From positions 372,001 to 436,000 of the forward strand of contig NZ_BNAU01000007.1 in the NCBI RefSeq assembly GCF_014653945.1: DNA of 64,000 nt, written 5' to 3'. This DNA is from Amycolatopsis deserti. GTDB taxonomy: Bacteria > Actinomycetota > Actinomycetes > Mycobacteriales > Pseudonocardiaceae. The notes under the pieces are model-generated. The model did no database searches. It saw nothing but the letters and a program-made list of their open reading frames with translations, and had not been told where the DNA came from. Every line of letters begins with the position of its first letter. Positions within the stretch are counted from its first letter, which is position 1. The position numbers and the translations under genes are program-made. Positions 8,549 through 21,964 of the stretch are shown in pieces.

Positions 8549-9451
8549 ATGGATCGGGTCGAGACGCGAGAACTCGCCTACTTCGTCGCCGTCGCGGAGG
8601 CCCTGCACTTCGGCCGCGCGGCGGAAGGGCTGGGACTGGCCCAGCCGGCTCTGTCGAAGGCCGTGCGGTCGCTGGAACGACGGCTGGACGTGACCCTGTT
8701 CGACCGCACGAGCAGGCGCGTCGAGCTCACCCCGGCCGGTGAGGTGCTGCTCGACGAGGCGCGGAAAGCGCTTGCGGCCGTCGCCGCGGCGGCCCGCCGC
8801 ACCCAGCGCGCCGGCCGCGGCGTGCCCTACCTCGCCCTGGCCGCGAAACCCGGTGGCGACGCGGGTCTGCTGCCCAGGATCCTGCGCCGGTACGAAAGCG
8901 ATCCCGCCGCGGTGCCGGTCGAACTCGTGACCGCGCACGAGGACCGGGTCTCGCTGCTGCGGGACGGCCGCGCCGACCTCGCGCTGCTGCACACGCCCTT
9001 CGACGACGCGGCCGGCCTGGAGACCGCGGAACTGCGCGCCGAGCCGCGAGCGGCCCTGCTGCCGCCGGACCACCGCCTCGCGCAACGGGCGATCCTGCAG
9101 CTCAGCGACCTGCGCGGGGAGCCGGTCGGCCGCTGGGCCGGCTATCCCGACGACGGTGGTGTCGAGGTCACCGACCTGGCGAAGCTGCTGCGGGTGACCT
9201 CCCGCGGCCGGGCCATCGCGCTGCTGCCGCGGTCGGTGCTGGACACGCTGGACCACAACCTGGTCACGGTCCCAGTCGTGGACGCCGCCCCGGCCCGGTT
9301 GCTGCTCGCCTGGCCGCAAGGCACCAACTCCCCCGCGGTCTCCGCGCTGGTGCGGGCGGCGCGGGAGGTGGCCGCGGGCTACCGCTCGGTGAAGAGCTCG
9401 GACAGGTCCTTGCGGCCGGTCGGGATGGCGGAGCGGCCGCGCGGTCGCTGA
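8549..9451 (+). CDS. LysR-family transcriptional regulator
   Basis: This 300-residue protein has an N-terminal winged helix (ETRELAYFVAVAEALHFGRA; LAQPALSKAVRSLE recognition helix) and a LysR substrate-binding domain (residues about 90-290). The last 25 residues (from 9379) overlap the convergent nitroreductase gene and look like low-complexity Arg/Ser tail, so the functional protein probably ends near residue 276. It may regulate the divergent ABC ATPase gene or the adjacent nitroreductase gene. Confidence 0.88.
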   Translation: MDRVETRELAYFVAVAEALHFGRAAEGLGLAQPALSKAVRSLERRLDVTLFDRTSRRVELTPAGEVLLDEARKALAAVAAAARRTQRAGRGVPYLALAAKPGGDAGLLPRILRRYESDPAAVPVELVTAHEDRVSLLRDGRADLALLHTPFDDAAGLETAELRAEPRAALLPPDHRLAQRAILQLSDLRGEPVGRWAGYPDDGGVEVTDLAKLLRVTSRGRAIALLPRSVLDTLDHNLVTVPVVDAAPARLLLAWPQGTNSPAVSALVRAAREVAAGYRSVKSSDRSLRPVGMAERPRGR

Positions 9452-9891
9452 CCCGGCCAGCCCAGGGCGAGCGCGTGGTGTGCGCGCCACGGGTGCCCGT
9501 GCCCGGTGAGCGCGGCGGCTGCGACGGCGTTGGCCTCGGGGTACAGCGAGACCGGGCAGCTGCCGAGACCCGCGAGGTGCGCCGCGACGACGAGCGTCTG
9601 GCACACCCGGCCGAGGTCGAACTCGGTGTCGTGGCCGGCTTCGGAGTCGGACAGCAGGACCAGCGCGACCGGGGCGGCCGCGAGCGGCAGCGCGTACTGC
9701 CCGAGGCGGGCCAGCGCGCGGCGCAGGCCGGGGTCGGTGACCGAGACGAACCGCCAGGGCTGGCGGTTGCGGGCCGACCCGGTCCAGCGCGCGGCCTCGA
9801 CCAGGTCCGCGACGAGGTCCCGCGGCACCGGCCGTTCGGCGAACACGCGGGTGGCGCGGATGGCGGAGAGCGTGCGCAGCGGATCGTCCAT
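9379..9891 (-). CDS. Nitroreductase-family protein
   Basis: This 170-residue FMN-dependent nitroreductase-like protein has IRATRVFAERPVPRDLV at the N-terminus, the FMN-binding SARNRQPWRFVSV segment and a C-terminal LALGWPGQ strand. It is shorter than typical 190-220-residue enzymes. Members reduce nitro groups, quinones or enoyl bonds with NAD(P)H; the substrate is unknown. Its 3' end overlaps the LysR gene by 73 bp on the other strand. Confidence 0.87.
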   Translation of the reverse strand: MDDPLRTLSAIRATRVFAERPVPRDLVADLVEAARWTGSARNRQPWRFVSVTDPGLRRALARLGQYALPLAAAPVALVLLSDSEAGHDTEFDLGRVCQTLVVAAHLAGLGSCPVSLYPEANAVAAAALTGHGHPWRAHHALALGWPGQRPRGRSAIPTGRKDLSELFTER

Positions 9892-10156
9892 GCCAGGAGA
9901 GTGCCACGAGGGTGAAAAGGGACCTTCGGCCCTGGATCCGGGGCGGGCGATTCAGGCACGGTGGTACCAGACCCCGAGGTGCCCGGGCACTACGAGGTCG
10001 AGGCCCTACGGTCCCGCCGACGGCGGCTCCGAAGGCCGCAACCGCCGATTGGAAAAGCGGACCTGGTTCACCTCCCCGTCGGCGAACCAGGCCGCGCAAC
10101 GTGTGCACACACGCCGAAGGGCCCTCCGCGAGGCAGCGAAGGGCCCTTCAGCGTGT
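9892..10156. other. Intergenic region with two inverted repeats, no gene seen
   Basis: This 265-bp space between two leftward genes contains the nitroreductase promoter side, a hairpin with arms CCTGGTTC (10062-10069) and GAACCAGG (10084-10091), and the terminator at 10116-10149. No open frame here has convincing codon use or a ribosome site. Confidence 0.6.
10116..10149 (-). terminator. Intrinsic-type hairpin after the amino-acid dehydrogenase gene
   Basis: Arms GAAGGGCCC (10116-10124) and GGGCCCTTC (10141-10149) are perfectly complementary with a 16-base loop, 7 bases beyond the leftward dehydrogenase stop. No long U-tract follows, as is common in high-GC actinomycetes. Confidence 0.7.
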
Positions 10157-11374
10157 TCAGGGAATCACCACCCCGGCATCCCCCGCGGCCAGGCGCGCCG
10201 CACGGTTCGCCGCCGCCAGTTCCTCCGCCGTCGTGCGTGGCGGGACGCCGTCGGCCAGCCAGGCAGCCAGCAGCAGCGCCACTTTGGACCGCATCTCCGT
10301 CCGCAGCCGGTGGAACGAGTCGACCGGGTCGGCGCCCACCTGGCCCAGCAGCAGCCACCACGCCCACGCCGCGGCGCCCGCGTTCGCCACGAAGTCCGGG
10401 ATCACCGGGATCGCGCGCGCGACGAGCATGGCCTCCGCCTCGGGAGTGGTCGCCGCGTTGGCCGCCTCCACCACGACCTTCGCCGCGACCTGCGGGACGT
10501 TGTCCGGCGTCAGCGCGTAGGAGATCGCCGCCGGGACGAAGATGTCCGCCTCGATCCCGACCACCGCCTCCCGCGGCAGCTGCCGGACCGCCGCGGGCAG
10601 CCGCGACCGGTCCACCTCGCCGAACCCGTCCCGCAGCTCCAGCAGCGCCGGGACGTCCAGCCCGGCCGGGTCGTACAGCGTCCCGGCCGCGTCGGCGACC
10701 GCCACCACCCGCATGCCCGCCTCGTGCAGGTACCACGCCGCGCCGCCGCCCATGGTGCCGATGCCCTGGATCGCCACGGTCGTCGCGGCCGGCTCCCAGC
10801 CCCAGGCGCCCGCCGCGCCCAGGCACGCCTGCGCCACGCCGTACCCGCCGACCACGTCGCCGAGCAGCAAACCGCCCGGCACCGGCGCGTTCAGCCCGGC
10901 GTGCACGCGGCGCAGGGTCCGCGCCGGATCGGGCGAGCGCCGGATGGCCGCGTGGTAGGACTGCTCGAGGCCGAGCCGCTCGAAGACCTCGTCGATCAGG
11001 TGCTGCGGCACCCCGAGGTCCTCGGCGGTCACCCAGTGCGCGTCCAGCCACGGGCGCATCGCCTGGCAGAACCGCTCCAGCACCCCGACGGCCCCCGGGT
11101 CCTTCGGGTCGAAGTCGATCCCGCCCTTCGCCCCGCCCACCGGCAGGTCGAAGGTCGCGGTCTTGGCGGCCATCCCGCGGGCCAGGTCCTCGACCTCGGA
11201 CAGCGTGCAGCCGGCGCGCATCCGGGTGCCGCCGGTGGCCAGACCGGAGACCAGCGTGTGCACCACGAGGTAGCCGTGGGTGCCGGTGACCGGGTCGGTC
11301 CAGGTCAGCCGCAGCATCGGCTCCTGCGTGCGCGGGAGCGTCCGCTCGACGGCGAGCCCCCGCGGGTCCTGCAT
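10157..11374 (-). CDS. Glu/Leu/Phe/Val family amino-acid dehydrogenase
   Basis: This 405-residue oxidative deaminase has the catalytic motif LPVGGAKGGIDFDP with Lys83, an N-terminal substrate domain and a NAD(P)-binding Rossmann fold (AIQGIGTMGGGAAWYLHEAG). It interconverts an amino acid and its 2-oxo acid; which amino acid cannot be told from sequence. The frame is open further upstream, but ATG 11374 was chosen because family similarity begins there and a GGAGGGG lies 13 bases before; an in-frame TTG at 11383 is an alternative. The divergent LysR gene is its probable regulator. Confidence 0.87.
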   Translation of the reverse strand: MQDPRGLAVERTLPRTQEPMLRLTWTDPVTGTHGYLVVHTLVSGLATGGTRMRAGCTLSEVEDLARGMAAKTATFDLPVGGAKGGIDFDPKDPGAVGVLERFCQAMRPWLDAHWVTAEDLGVPQHLIDEVFERLGLEQSYHAAIRRSPDPARTLRRVHAGLNAPVPGGLLLGDVVGGYGVAQACLGAAGAWGWEPAATTVAIQGIGTMGGGAAWYLHEAGMRVVAVADAAGTLYDPAGLDVPALLELRDGFGEVDRSRLPAAVRQLPREAVVGIEADIFVPAAISYALTPDNVPQVAAKVVVEAANAATTPEAEAMLVARAIPVIPDFVANAGAAAWAWWLLLGQVGADPVDSFHRLRTEMRSKVALLLAAWLADGVPPRTTAEELAAANRAARLAAGDAGVVIP

Positions 11375-11587
11375 CGTGGTCAACTGTCCCCTCCAAGCCT
11401 GTCGCCGATTCCGGGCACAGCACAGCCCGCCTCCGCCACGGCGTGGTGGCTTCGGTTCGCCGGTCTGAGTGGAATCGGGAGATCCATTCCCGCTGACCAC
11501 CAGGGTGCGGCAGGGGCGGCGGGGACGTCCAGTTAGGGATCATGCACGGTTCCGTTCACGTTCCCTGCACAGCGGGTGATCCTTACC

Positions 11588-11593
11588 TACGCT
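11588..11593 (+). promoter_or_regulatory. Candidate -10 element for a leaderless LysR transcript
   Basis: TACGCT fits TANNNT and ends 6 bases before ATG 11600, the spacing expected if transcription starts at the initiation codon. No Shine-Dalgarno sequence precedes the ATG, consistent with leaderless translation, which is common in actinomycetes. Confidence 0.45.
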
Positions 11594-11599
11594 GGCCCC

Positions 11600-12520
11600 A
11601 TGGAGCTTTCGCTGCACCGGTTGCGGATGCTTCGGGAGCTGCACCGCCGCGGGACCGTCACGGCGGCCGCGGCGGCCCTGCACTACACGGCTTCGGCCGT
11701 CTCGCAGCAGCTCGCGCAACTGGAACGGGACGTCGGGGCCAAGCTGTTCGAGCGGCTCGGCAGGCGCGTCCAGCTGACCGAGCTGGGCGTGGTGCTGACC
11801 GAGCACGCCGAGGAGATCCTCAAGTCCGTGGAACGGGCGACGATGGCGCTGGAGGAGGCGCAGGAGGGCGTCACCGCGCGGTTGACGGCGGGGGTGTGGG
11901 CGTCGGTGGCGTCCGGGTTGCTGCCGTTCGCGTTGTCCGCGCTGGCGAAGGAGCACCCGGGGATCGAGGTGCGCACCAAGGAGCTGGCACCGGAAGAGAC
12001 CGCGGGCGCGGTGCGGGACGGCGCGCTGGACTTCTCGTTCGTCATCGACTACTCCGACTATCCGATGCCGTGGGACCCGGCGCTGACGCGGGTGGTGATC
12101 GCGGTCGAGCGGCTGCACGCGGCGGTGCCGCGCGGGGCGGTGCCGGCGAACACGGTGAGCCTGACGGAGCTGGCCGAGCACCCGTGGATCCTGGCCGGGC
12201 CGCGCTCGCACTTCGGCCGGGCGGTGCGGCTGGCCTGCCAGCGGTACGGGTTCGAACCGAAGATCAACCACGAGGTCGGCGAGCAGGCGACCGCGCTGGC
12301 GATGGTGGCCGCCGGGCTGGGCGTGACGCTGGTGTCGGACCTGGGCCTGTCGCTGCGGCCGCCCGGGGTGGACATCGTGGCGCTGACCGAGCCGCCGATG
12401 CGCACGGTCTCGATCGCGCACCGCACGGCGTCGGCCCGCCCGTCGCTGCAGCTGGTGATCGACGCGGTCCGCGCGGCGGCGGCGGAGCAGGGGCTGGGCG
12501 CGGCAGCACCGCTTCCGTGA
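11600..12520 (+). CDS. LysR-family regulator divergent from amino-acid dehydrogenase
   Basis: This 306-residue protein has a LysR winged helix (LHRLRMLRELHRRGTVTAAA; HYTASAVSQQLAQLERDVG) and a periplasmic-binding-like effector domain. The QQLAQLE and ALHYTASAVSQQ pattern resembles actinobacterial regulators of amino-acid metabolism. It is divergent from the Glu/Leu dehydrogenase with about 225 bp between starts and likely senses an amino or oxo acid; that is inference from position. ATG 11600 replaces an upstream in-frame ATA-region start because the HTH begins immediately after it. Confidence 0.9.
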   Translation: MELSLHRLRMLRELHRRGTVTAAAAALHYTASAVSQQLAQLERDVGAKLFERLGRRVQLTELGVVLTEHAEEILKSVERATMALEEAQEGVTARLTAGVWASVASGLLPFALSALAKEHPGIEVRTKELAPEETAGAVRDGALDFSFVIDYSDYPMPWDPALTRVVIAVERLHAAVPRGAVPANTVSLTELAEHPWILAGPRSHFGRAVRLACQRYGFEPKINHEVGEQATALAMVAAGLGVTLVSDLGLSLRPPGVDIVALTEPPMRTVSIAHRTASARPSLQLVIDAVRAAAAEQGLGAAAPLP

Positions 12521-12528
12521 CCGGCTGC

Positions 12529-12912
12529 TCAGCCGGCCAGCGCGTCCTCGCACGTCGGGTAGAGCGGGAACTCCTCGTCCAGGCCCACGACCTCCATCGC
12601 GCGCAGCACCACCGGGTCCGCGGCGGCCAGCCGGATCGGCAGGTCGTCCCCCGCGGCCTGCCGGACGGCGACCAGGGACGCCATGCCGGCCGAACCCAGG
12701 AACGTCACGCCGGTCAGGTCGAGCACCAGCAAGGACGGGTGTTCGCGCAGGGCCCGGCTCGCCGCGTCGTCCAGCCGCGGCGTCGTCAGGAGGTCGAGTT
12801 CGCCGCTGACCTGGACCACGACGGCCTCGCCGCGGCGTTCGACGGCCACCGCCAGCCCGTCGACGGGATCGCCGGCCGGGTCGCGCGGGTTGAGTGGATC
12901 GGGTGCCTGCAC
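12529..12912 (-). CDS. STAS-domain anti-sigma factor antagonist
   Basis: This 127-residue protein has a STAS fold: VVQVSGELDLLTTPRLDDA, then LLVLDLTGVTFLGSAGMASL with the phosphorylatable Ser in GSAGM. Unphosphorylated antagonists bind anti-sigma kinases and free sigma factors. GTG 12912 was chosen because a GGAGG stands 8 bases upstream; longer starts would run into the upstream kinase gene. It lies downstream of the multi-HAMP kinase on the same strand, and a PP2C phosphatase able to dephosphorylate such antagonists is encoded 4.7 kb away. The RsbW-type kinase is not in the window. Confidence 0.87.
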   Translation of the reverse strand: MQAPDPLNPRDPAGDPVDGLAVAVERRGEAVVVQVSGELDLLTTPRLDDAASRALREHPSLLVLDLTGVTFLGSAGMASLVAVRQAAGDDLPIRLAAADPVVLRAMEVVGLDEEFPLYPTCEDALAG

Positions 12913-12977
12913 GCACCCATCCTCCACTGCCGCGAGCCCGGGCGGAACTCCTCCTTCGCCGGATCCGCCTCGGCGGG

Positions 12978-17489
<4,512 letters not shown>

Positions 17490-17635
17490 CAGCGCACTCC
17501 GATTTCGTGAGGCCCTACCGATCGCCCTTGCGGACAATCACCGCAGAAGAGGAATCTACTGGTAGCGCGGGATGTATCCCAGCGCCACTTCACTAGACTC
17601 GTTTTCGTCCGCCCACCGCGACCGAGGGGCTTGAG

Positions 17636-19906
17636 GTGACGGCCCAGCACCCGCCGCAGACCAGCGACCTCGATCCGCGGGTCGCGAGGCTGGCCGCCGT
17701 CGTGGAGTGCCAGCAGCAGGAGATCGAGCGGCTGCGGGCGGAACGGGACGGCCGGCTGCTCGTCCCGCTCGCCGAAGGCGTTCTCGTCGAACGGCTCGGC
17801 TACTCCCCCGGCGAAGCCGCCACGCACCTGGCCGACCTCGCCGCGCGGACCGGGATCTCGGTGGCGGAGCTGGCCGCCGACCTGGTCGCGGGCGCTGTGC
17901 GGCCACCGCGGTCCCCGGTCGCCGTGCCCGGCGCCGCGCCGGACTTCGCTCGGCTGCCCGGCGGTAACGCGGAGAGTTCCGCCCTGCTGGAGGAGGTCCG
18001 GCGCACCGCGGACGCCGTCGCGGTCGCTCTGTGGCAGGTGCAGCCGGACGGCGCGCTCGGGCTCGTCGCGCACACCGGGCTCAACCTGCTGGACGCCAGC
18101 CGCTGGCGGCACCTCCCGGTGCTGATGGACTGCCTGCCGCAGCGGGCGGCGCGGGAACGGCGGCCGCACTGGTTCCCGGAGGCGGAACTCGCCCCCGCGG
18201 TGCCCCTGCTGGCCGACGGTCATCGCGGGGCGCGGGCGGTGGTCCCGGTGACCACCTCGCGCGGCATCGCCGGTGTCGTGGAGTTCGTCTGGGCCGCGCC
18301 GCTCCCGGACTTCCCGCCGGAGCAGAAGCGGCGGCTCACCGCGCTCGCCGCGCTGTGCGGGCGGGAGATCATGCTCAGCACGCAGCCCGCCGGGGCGCTG
18401 CCGTCGACGGTGGGCCTGCTGGACTCCGCCCTGTTCGCCCGGCCGCGCACGGACGAGTCCGGGCAGGTGGCCGACTTCGAGATCGCCCAGGTCGGCGAGG
18501 ACTTCGCGGATCCGCACGGGCGCCGCGCGGCAGACCTGATCGGGCGCGGGCTGACCCGGACGTACCCGCTGCTGTGCGCCTACGGGCTGGCCGAGCGCGC
18601 GGTGGAGGTGCTGACCACCGGGGCGTCCGCGCAGCTCGGACCGATCCCGCTGGTCGCGCGCACCGGCGGCACGGCCACCCCGGCGATGGTGGACGTGCGG
18701 ATCACCCGGTTCCTGGACGGGGTGCGGATCGGGCTGACCGTCGGCCACGACGACCACCGGCTCGCGCAGCTGCTGCACAACCTGCAGCACATCGCGCGGC
18801 TGGGCAGCTGGGAGCACAGCGTGCTCACCGGCGAGATGGCGTGGACCGAGCAGACCTTCGAGCTGTTCGGGCTGCCGGCGTCGGCGGGGCCGGTCACGTG
18901 GGACGAGCTGTGCACCTACGTCCACCCCGACGACCTGCCGATCCTGGAGCTCTTCCAGACCACGCTGCTGGCGGGGGAGGAAGCGGCGACGGTGTTCCGG
19001 CTGATCCGGCCGGACGGCACGCACCGGCAGATCCGCGCGCACGGCGAGCCGGTGCTGTCCGACAGCGGTGAGCTGGTCGCGGTGCGCGGGATCTACCAGG
19101 ACCTGTCGGCGCAGTACCAGAGCCAGGTGGCGCTGAACGCGACGCGCGACCGGCTGGCCGACACCGAGCACGAGGCCCAGCGGCAGAACCGGATCGCGCG
19201 GGAGCTGCAGCAGGTGATCCTGCCGTCGGCCGCGCGGCCGGTGGAGATGGACGGCCTCGAGGTCGCCGTCCGGTACCGGCCGGCGGAGCAGGAGCACAAG
19301 GTCGGCGGCGACTGGTACGACGCGACGGTGCTGCCGGACGGGCGGATCCTGCTGGTGATCGGCGACGTGGCCGGGCACGGGATCGGCGCGGCGACCGGGA
19401 TGATCGCGTTGCGCAACGCGCTGCGCGGGCTGGCCGTGACCGGGGCCGGCCCGGGGCAGCTGCTGGACTGGCTGAACACGACGACGTTCACGGTCAACCG
19501 GGGCGTCACCGGCACCGCCTTGTGCGGGCTGTACGACCCGGACAGCCGGACGCTGACCTGGGCGCGCGCCGGACACCTGCCGCCGATGCTGGTGCGTGAC
19601 GGGGTGGCCGAGCAGCTGCCGCTGCCGCGCGGGATCCTGCTCGGCGCGCGGCCGAGCGCCCGGTTCGAGGAGCGTGTGCTGCGGCTGCGGCCCGCGGACA
19701 CGCTGATCCTGTTCACCGACGGGCTGATCGAGCGGCGCGGGGTGCTGCTGGACGACAGCCTGGACAGGCTGGCGGCCGCCGCCTGCCACGCCGGGGCGGA
19801 CGTGGAGCGGATCACCGACCAGCTGCTGGCCGAGGCGACCTCCGACACCGAGGACGATTCGTGCCTGATCGTGATCCGCATCTGTCCGCCGGTCACATCG
19901 GCGTGA
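17636..19906 (+). CDS. ANTAR/GAF/PAS/PP2C (SpoIIE-type) serine phosphatase
   Basis: This 756-residue protein starts with an ANTAR-like helical segment (residues about 40-90), followed by a GAF-like domain (about 115-255), a PAS-like region (about 370-490, with LGSWEHSVLTGEMAWTEQTF) and a PP2C phosphatase domain (about 525-750) with metal-binding GGDWYDA, GDVAGHG and LFTDGLIERR motifs. Such phosphatases dephosphorylate STAS antagonists to release stress sigma factors. GTG 17636 follows GAGGGG. It is divergent from the hybrid kinase and is the obvious partner of the STAS protein at 12.5 kb. ANTAR at the N-terminus of a phosphatase is less usual; that assignment is moderate. Confidence 0.87.
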   Translation: MTAQHPPQTSDLDPRVARLAAVVECQQQEIERLRAERDGRLLVPLAEGVLVERLGYSPGEAATHLADLAARTGISVAELAADLVAGAVRPPRSPVAVPGAAPDFARLPGGNAESSALLEEVRRTADAVAVALWQVQPDGALGLVAHTGLNLLDASRWRHLPVLMDCLPQRAARERRPHWFPEAELAPAVPLLADGHRGARAVVPVTTSRGIAGVVEFVWAAPLPDFPPEQKRRLTALAALCGREIMLSTQPAGALPSTVGLLDSALFARPRTDESGQVADFEIAQVGEDFADPHGRRAADLIGRGLTRTYPLLCAYGLAERAVEVLTTGASAQLGPIPLVARTGGTATPAMVDVRITRFLDGVRIGLTVGHDDHRLAQLLHNLQHIARLGSWEHSVLTGEMAWTEQTFELFGLPASAGPVTWDELCTYVHPDDLPILELFQTTLLAGEEAATVFRLIRPDGTHRQIRAHGEPVLSDSGELVAVRGIYQDLSAQYQSQVALNATRDRLADTEHEAQRQNRIARELQQVILPSAARPVEMDGLEVAVRYRPAEQEHKVGGDWYDATVLPDGRILLVIGDVAGHGIGAATGMIALRNALRGLAVTGAGPGQLLDWLNTTTFTVNRGVTGTALCGLYDPDSRTLTWARAGHLPPMLVRDGVAEQLPLPRGILLGARPSARFEERVLRLRPADTLILFTDGLIERRGVLLDDSLDRLAAAACHAGADVERITDQLLAEATSDTEDDSCLIVIRICPPVTSA

Positions 19907-19925
19907 CGGGATCCGTCAGAGCGGT

Positions 19926-20798
19926 ATGACCGAGAACGAGTGGCTGGCCGAGCGGTTCGAAGCGCACCGGGCGCACCTGCGCGCGGTGGCGTACCGGATG
20001 CTGGGTTCCCTGACCGAGGCCGAGGACGCGGTGCAGGAGGCGTGGCTGAAGCTGAGCCGCAGCGACGCCGGCGAGGTGCGCAACCTGGGCGGCTGGCTGA
20101 CCACGGTGGTGGGCCGGGTGTGCCTGGACATGCTGCGGTCGCGGACGTCGCGGCGCGAGGAGTACCCCGAGCGCCTGCCGGACCCGATCATCGCCCCGGA
20201 GGACGGTGCGCACCCCGAGCACCAGGCGCTGATCGCCGATTCGGTCGGGCTGGCGCTGCTCGTCGTGCTGGACACGCTCGACCCGGCGGAGCGGCTGGCG
20301 TTCGTGCTGCACGACATGTTCGCGCTGCCGTTCGACGAGATCGCCCCGATCGTGGACCGCACACCCGCGGCAGCCCGTCAGCTCGCGAGCCGCGCGCGGC
20401 GGCGCATCCAGGGCAGCCCGACGAGGCCGGACGGCGACGTGGCCCGGCAGCGCGAGGTGGTGGACGCGTTCTTCGCCGCGGCGCGGGACGGCGACTTCGC
20501 CGCGCTGGTCAGCGTGCTGGACCCGGACGTGGTGCTGCGCGTCGACGCGGCTTCGCTGCCTGCCGCGGCGTCCCGCCTGGTGCACGGCGCCGAGGCCGTG
20601 GCCGGCCAGGCGCTCACCTTCCGGCAGTCCGGACAGGGCGGGCAGCCGGTCCCGGTGCTGGTCAACGGCGTCGCGGGCCGCCTCATCCTGCGCGACGGCC
20701 AGCCCCAGACGCTCTTCGCGTTCACCGTGGTGAACGACCTCATCGCGGCGATCGACATCATCAGCGACCCCGAGCGCCTGGCGGAGCTGGCCTACTGA
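19926..20798 (+). CDS. ECF41/SigJ-like sigma factor with SnoaL-like C-terminal domain
   Basis: This 290-residue protein has sigma region 2 (RAVAYRMLGSLTEAEDAVQEAW), region 4 (FVLHDMFALPFDEIAPIVDRTPAAARQLASRARRR) and an NTF2/SnoaL-like extension from about residue 175 to the end, the architecture of ECF41 sigma factors, in which the extension modulates activity instead of an anti-sigma factor. ECF41 genes usually sit next to carboxymuconolactone decarboxylase-type or oxidoreductase genes; none is adjacent here. Its stop overlaps the convergent GGCT-like gene by 7 bp. Confidence 0.9.
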   Translation: MTENEWLAERFEAHRAHLRAVAYRMLGSLTEAEDAVQEAWLKLSRSDAGEVRNLGGWLTTVVGRVCLDMLRSRTSRREEYPERLPDPIIAPEDGAHPEHQALIADSVGLALLVVLDTLDPAERLAFVLHDMFALPFDEIAPIVDRTPAAARQLASRARRRIQGSPTRPDGDVARQREVVDAFFAAARDGDFAALVSVLDPDVVLRVDAASLPAAASRLVHGAEAVAGQALTFRQSGQGGQPVPVLVNGVAGRLILRDGQPQTLFAFTVVNDLIAAIDIISDPERLAELAY

Positions 20799-21409
20799 GC
20801 CAGCAACCCGACCACCTCGTCCGCCGACCAGAACCCCGCCACCCCGCGTAGGCCGCACAGGTACTCGGCCACGCGGGGCACCGGCCACCCGTGCGCCTCC
20901 CGCAGCCCCTCCCCCAGCATGCGCAGGTACACCGCGGACGGCGGGTTCCACGGCACCTCGTCCGCCGCCCACGGGGCCGTGAACGTCAGCACCGGGAACC
21001 CCTCGAGGTCGCCGACGTACAGCAGCGTCTCGTACCGTCCCGGGCCCAGCACGTCGCGCCCGGCGGACAGCACCGTCGACAGGTCCAGGTCACCGTCGGG
21101 GGCCCGGTACATCTCCTGCGCCGCCAGGTCCGAAAACTGGCCCAGCGTCAGCAGGTACGCCCGCCCGGCCGCCATCCCGGGCAACGCCGGGTCGTAGAAC
21201 GCGCGCCCGCCGCCCCACGTCGCGGATTCCGTCGCGAAGTACACCCCGCCGGGCATCGAATGCGCCACCACCCGCTCCGGCGGACGGGGATCGCGGCACC
21301 CGGGACAGGACCGCTGCCCGCCGGGCGGGGTGCCGCCCTCCAGGTAGTACCGCAGCCGCCCGGCGTGCAGGTTCGACCCGTAACCCACGTACCAAACCGA
21401 CCCGGCCAC
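20792..21409 (-). CDS. Gamma-glutamylcyclotransferase-like (GGCT-fold) protein
   Basis: This 205-residue protein begins with WYVGYGSNLHAGRLRYYLEG, the YGSN substrate-loop motif of the GGCT/AIG2 fold. It also carries CPGCRDPRPPERVV near residue 35. Homologues in actinomycetes are sometimes labelled histone deacetylase, which the sequence does not support. The fold acts on gamma-glutamyl or related substrates, but activity here is unproven. It is convergent with the sigma factor gene. Confidence 0.75.
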   Translation of the reverse strand: MAGSVWYVGYGSNLHAGRLRYYLEGGTPPGGQRSCPGCRDPRPPERVVAHSMPGGVYFATESATWGGGRAFYDPALPGMAAGRAYLLTLGQFSDLAAQEMYRAPDGDLDLSTVLSAGRDVLGPGRYETLLYVGDLEGFPVLTFTAPWAADEVPWNPPSAVYLRMLGEGLREAHGWPVPRVAEYLCGLRGVAGFWSADEVVGLLAQ

Positions 21410-21508
21410 AGCCCGATTCTGGCGAAGTTTTTCCTACCCCGCAGGGTGTTGTCGCAGGCAGGGCGGTCTGCGAGGATGGACCGCCTCGCGATGGAGGGAG
21501 ATCCGGAC

Positions 21509-21919
21509 ATGGCTTCGCGGCTCAATCCGTACGTCAGTTTCGCGGGCGACGCCCGTCAGGCGATGGAGTTCTACCGGCAGGTCTTCGGCGGCGAGCTGAA
21601 CCTCAACACCTTCGGCGATTTCGGCGGCATGGAGGGCGCCGACGCGGACAAGGTCATGCACGCGATGCTCGAGACCGACCGCGGCTTCACACTGATGGCC
21701 TCGGACACCCCGCCGGGCATGGAACACCAGCCCGGCAACAACATGTCGATCAGCCTGAGCGGCGACGACGCCGCCGAGCTGCGCGGCTACTGGGACAAGC
21801 TGTCCGACGGCGGCACCGTCACCGTCCCGCTGGAGAAGCAGATGTGGGGCGACGAATTCGGCGCGTGCGTGGACCGGTTCGGCGTCTCGTGGATGGTCAA
21901 CATCTCACAGAGTTCGTGA
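21509..21919 (+). CDS. VOC-family protein (PhnB-like)
   Basis: This 136-residue vicinal-oxygen-chelate-fold protein has LNPYVSFAGDARQAMEFYRQ, then VMHAMLETDRGFTLMASD, and ends WGDEFGACVDRFGVSWMVNI, the pattern of PhnB-like small VOC proteins. ATG 21509 is supported by GGAGGGAG 8 bases upstream. The family includes metal-dependent isomerases and resistance proteins as well as members without known activity; no function can be assigned. Confidence 0.87.
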   Translation: MASRLNPYVSFAGDARQAMEFYRQVFGGELNLNTFGDFGGMEGADADKVMHAMLETDRGFTLMASDTPPGMEHQPGNNMSISLSGDDAAELRGYWDKLSDGGTVTVPLEKQMWGDEFGACVDRFGVSWMVNISQSS

Positions 21920-21964
21920 TCCGCAGCTGATGATCGGGAGGTCGCCGCCGGGTTACCGTGCGGT

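Noticed and set aside
10062-10091. Hairpin CCTGGTTC/GAACCAGG as a terminator
   Set aside because: It lies upstream of the leftward nitroreductase start and beyond the stronger terminator hairpin of the dehydrogenase gene, with no U-tract; kept only as an inverted repeat in the intergenic entry.
20792-21409. Histone deacetylase label for the GGCT-like gene
   Set aside because: The YGSN motif and length fit the GGCT/AIG2 fold; no deacetylase zinc-site motif is present.
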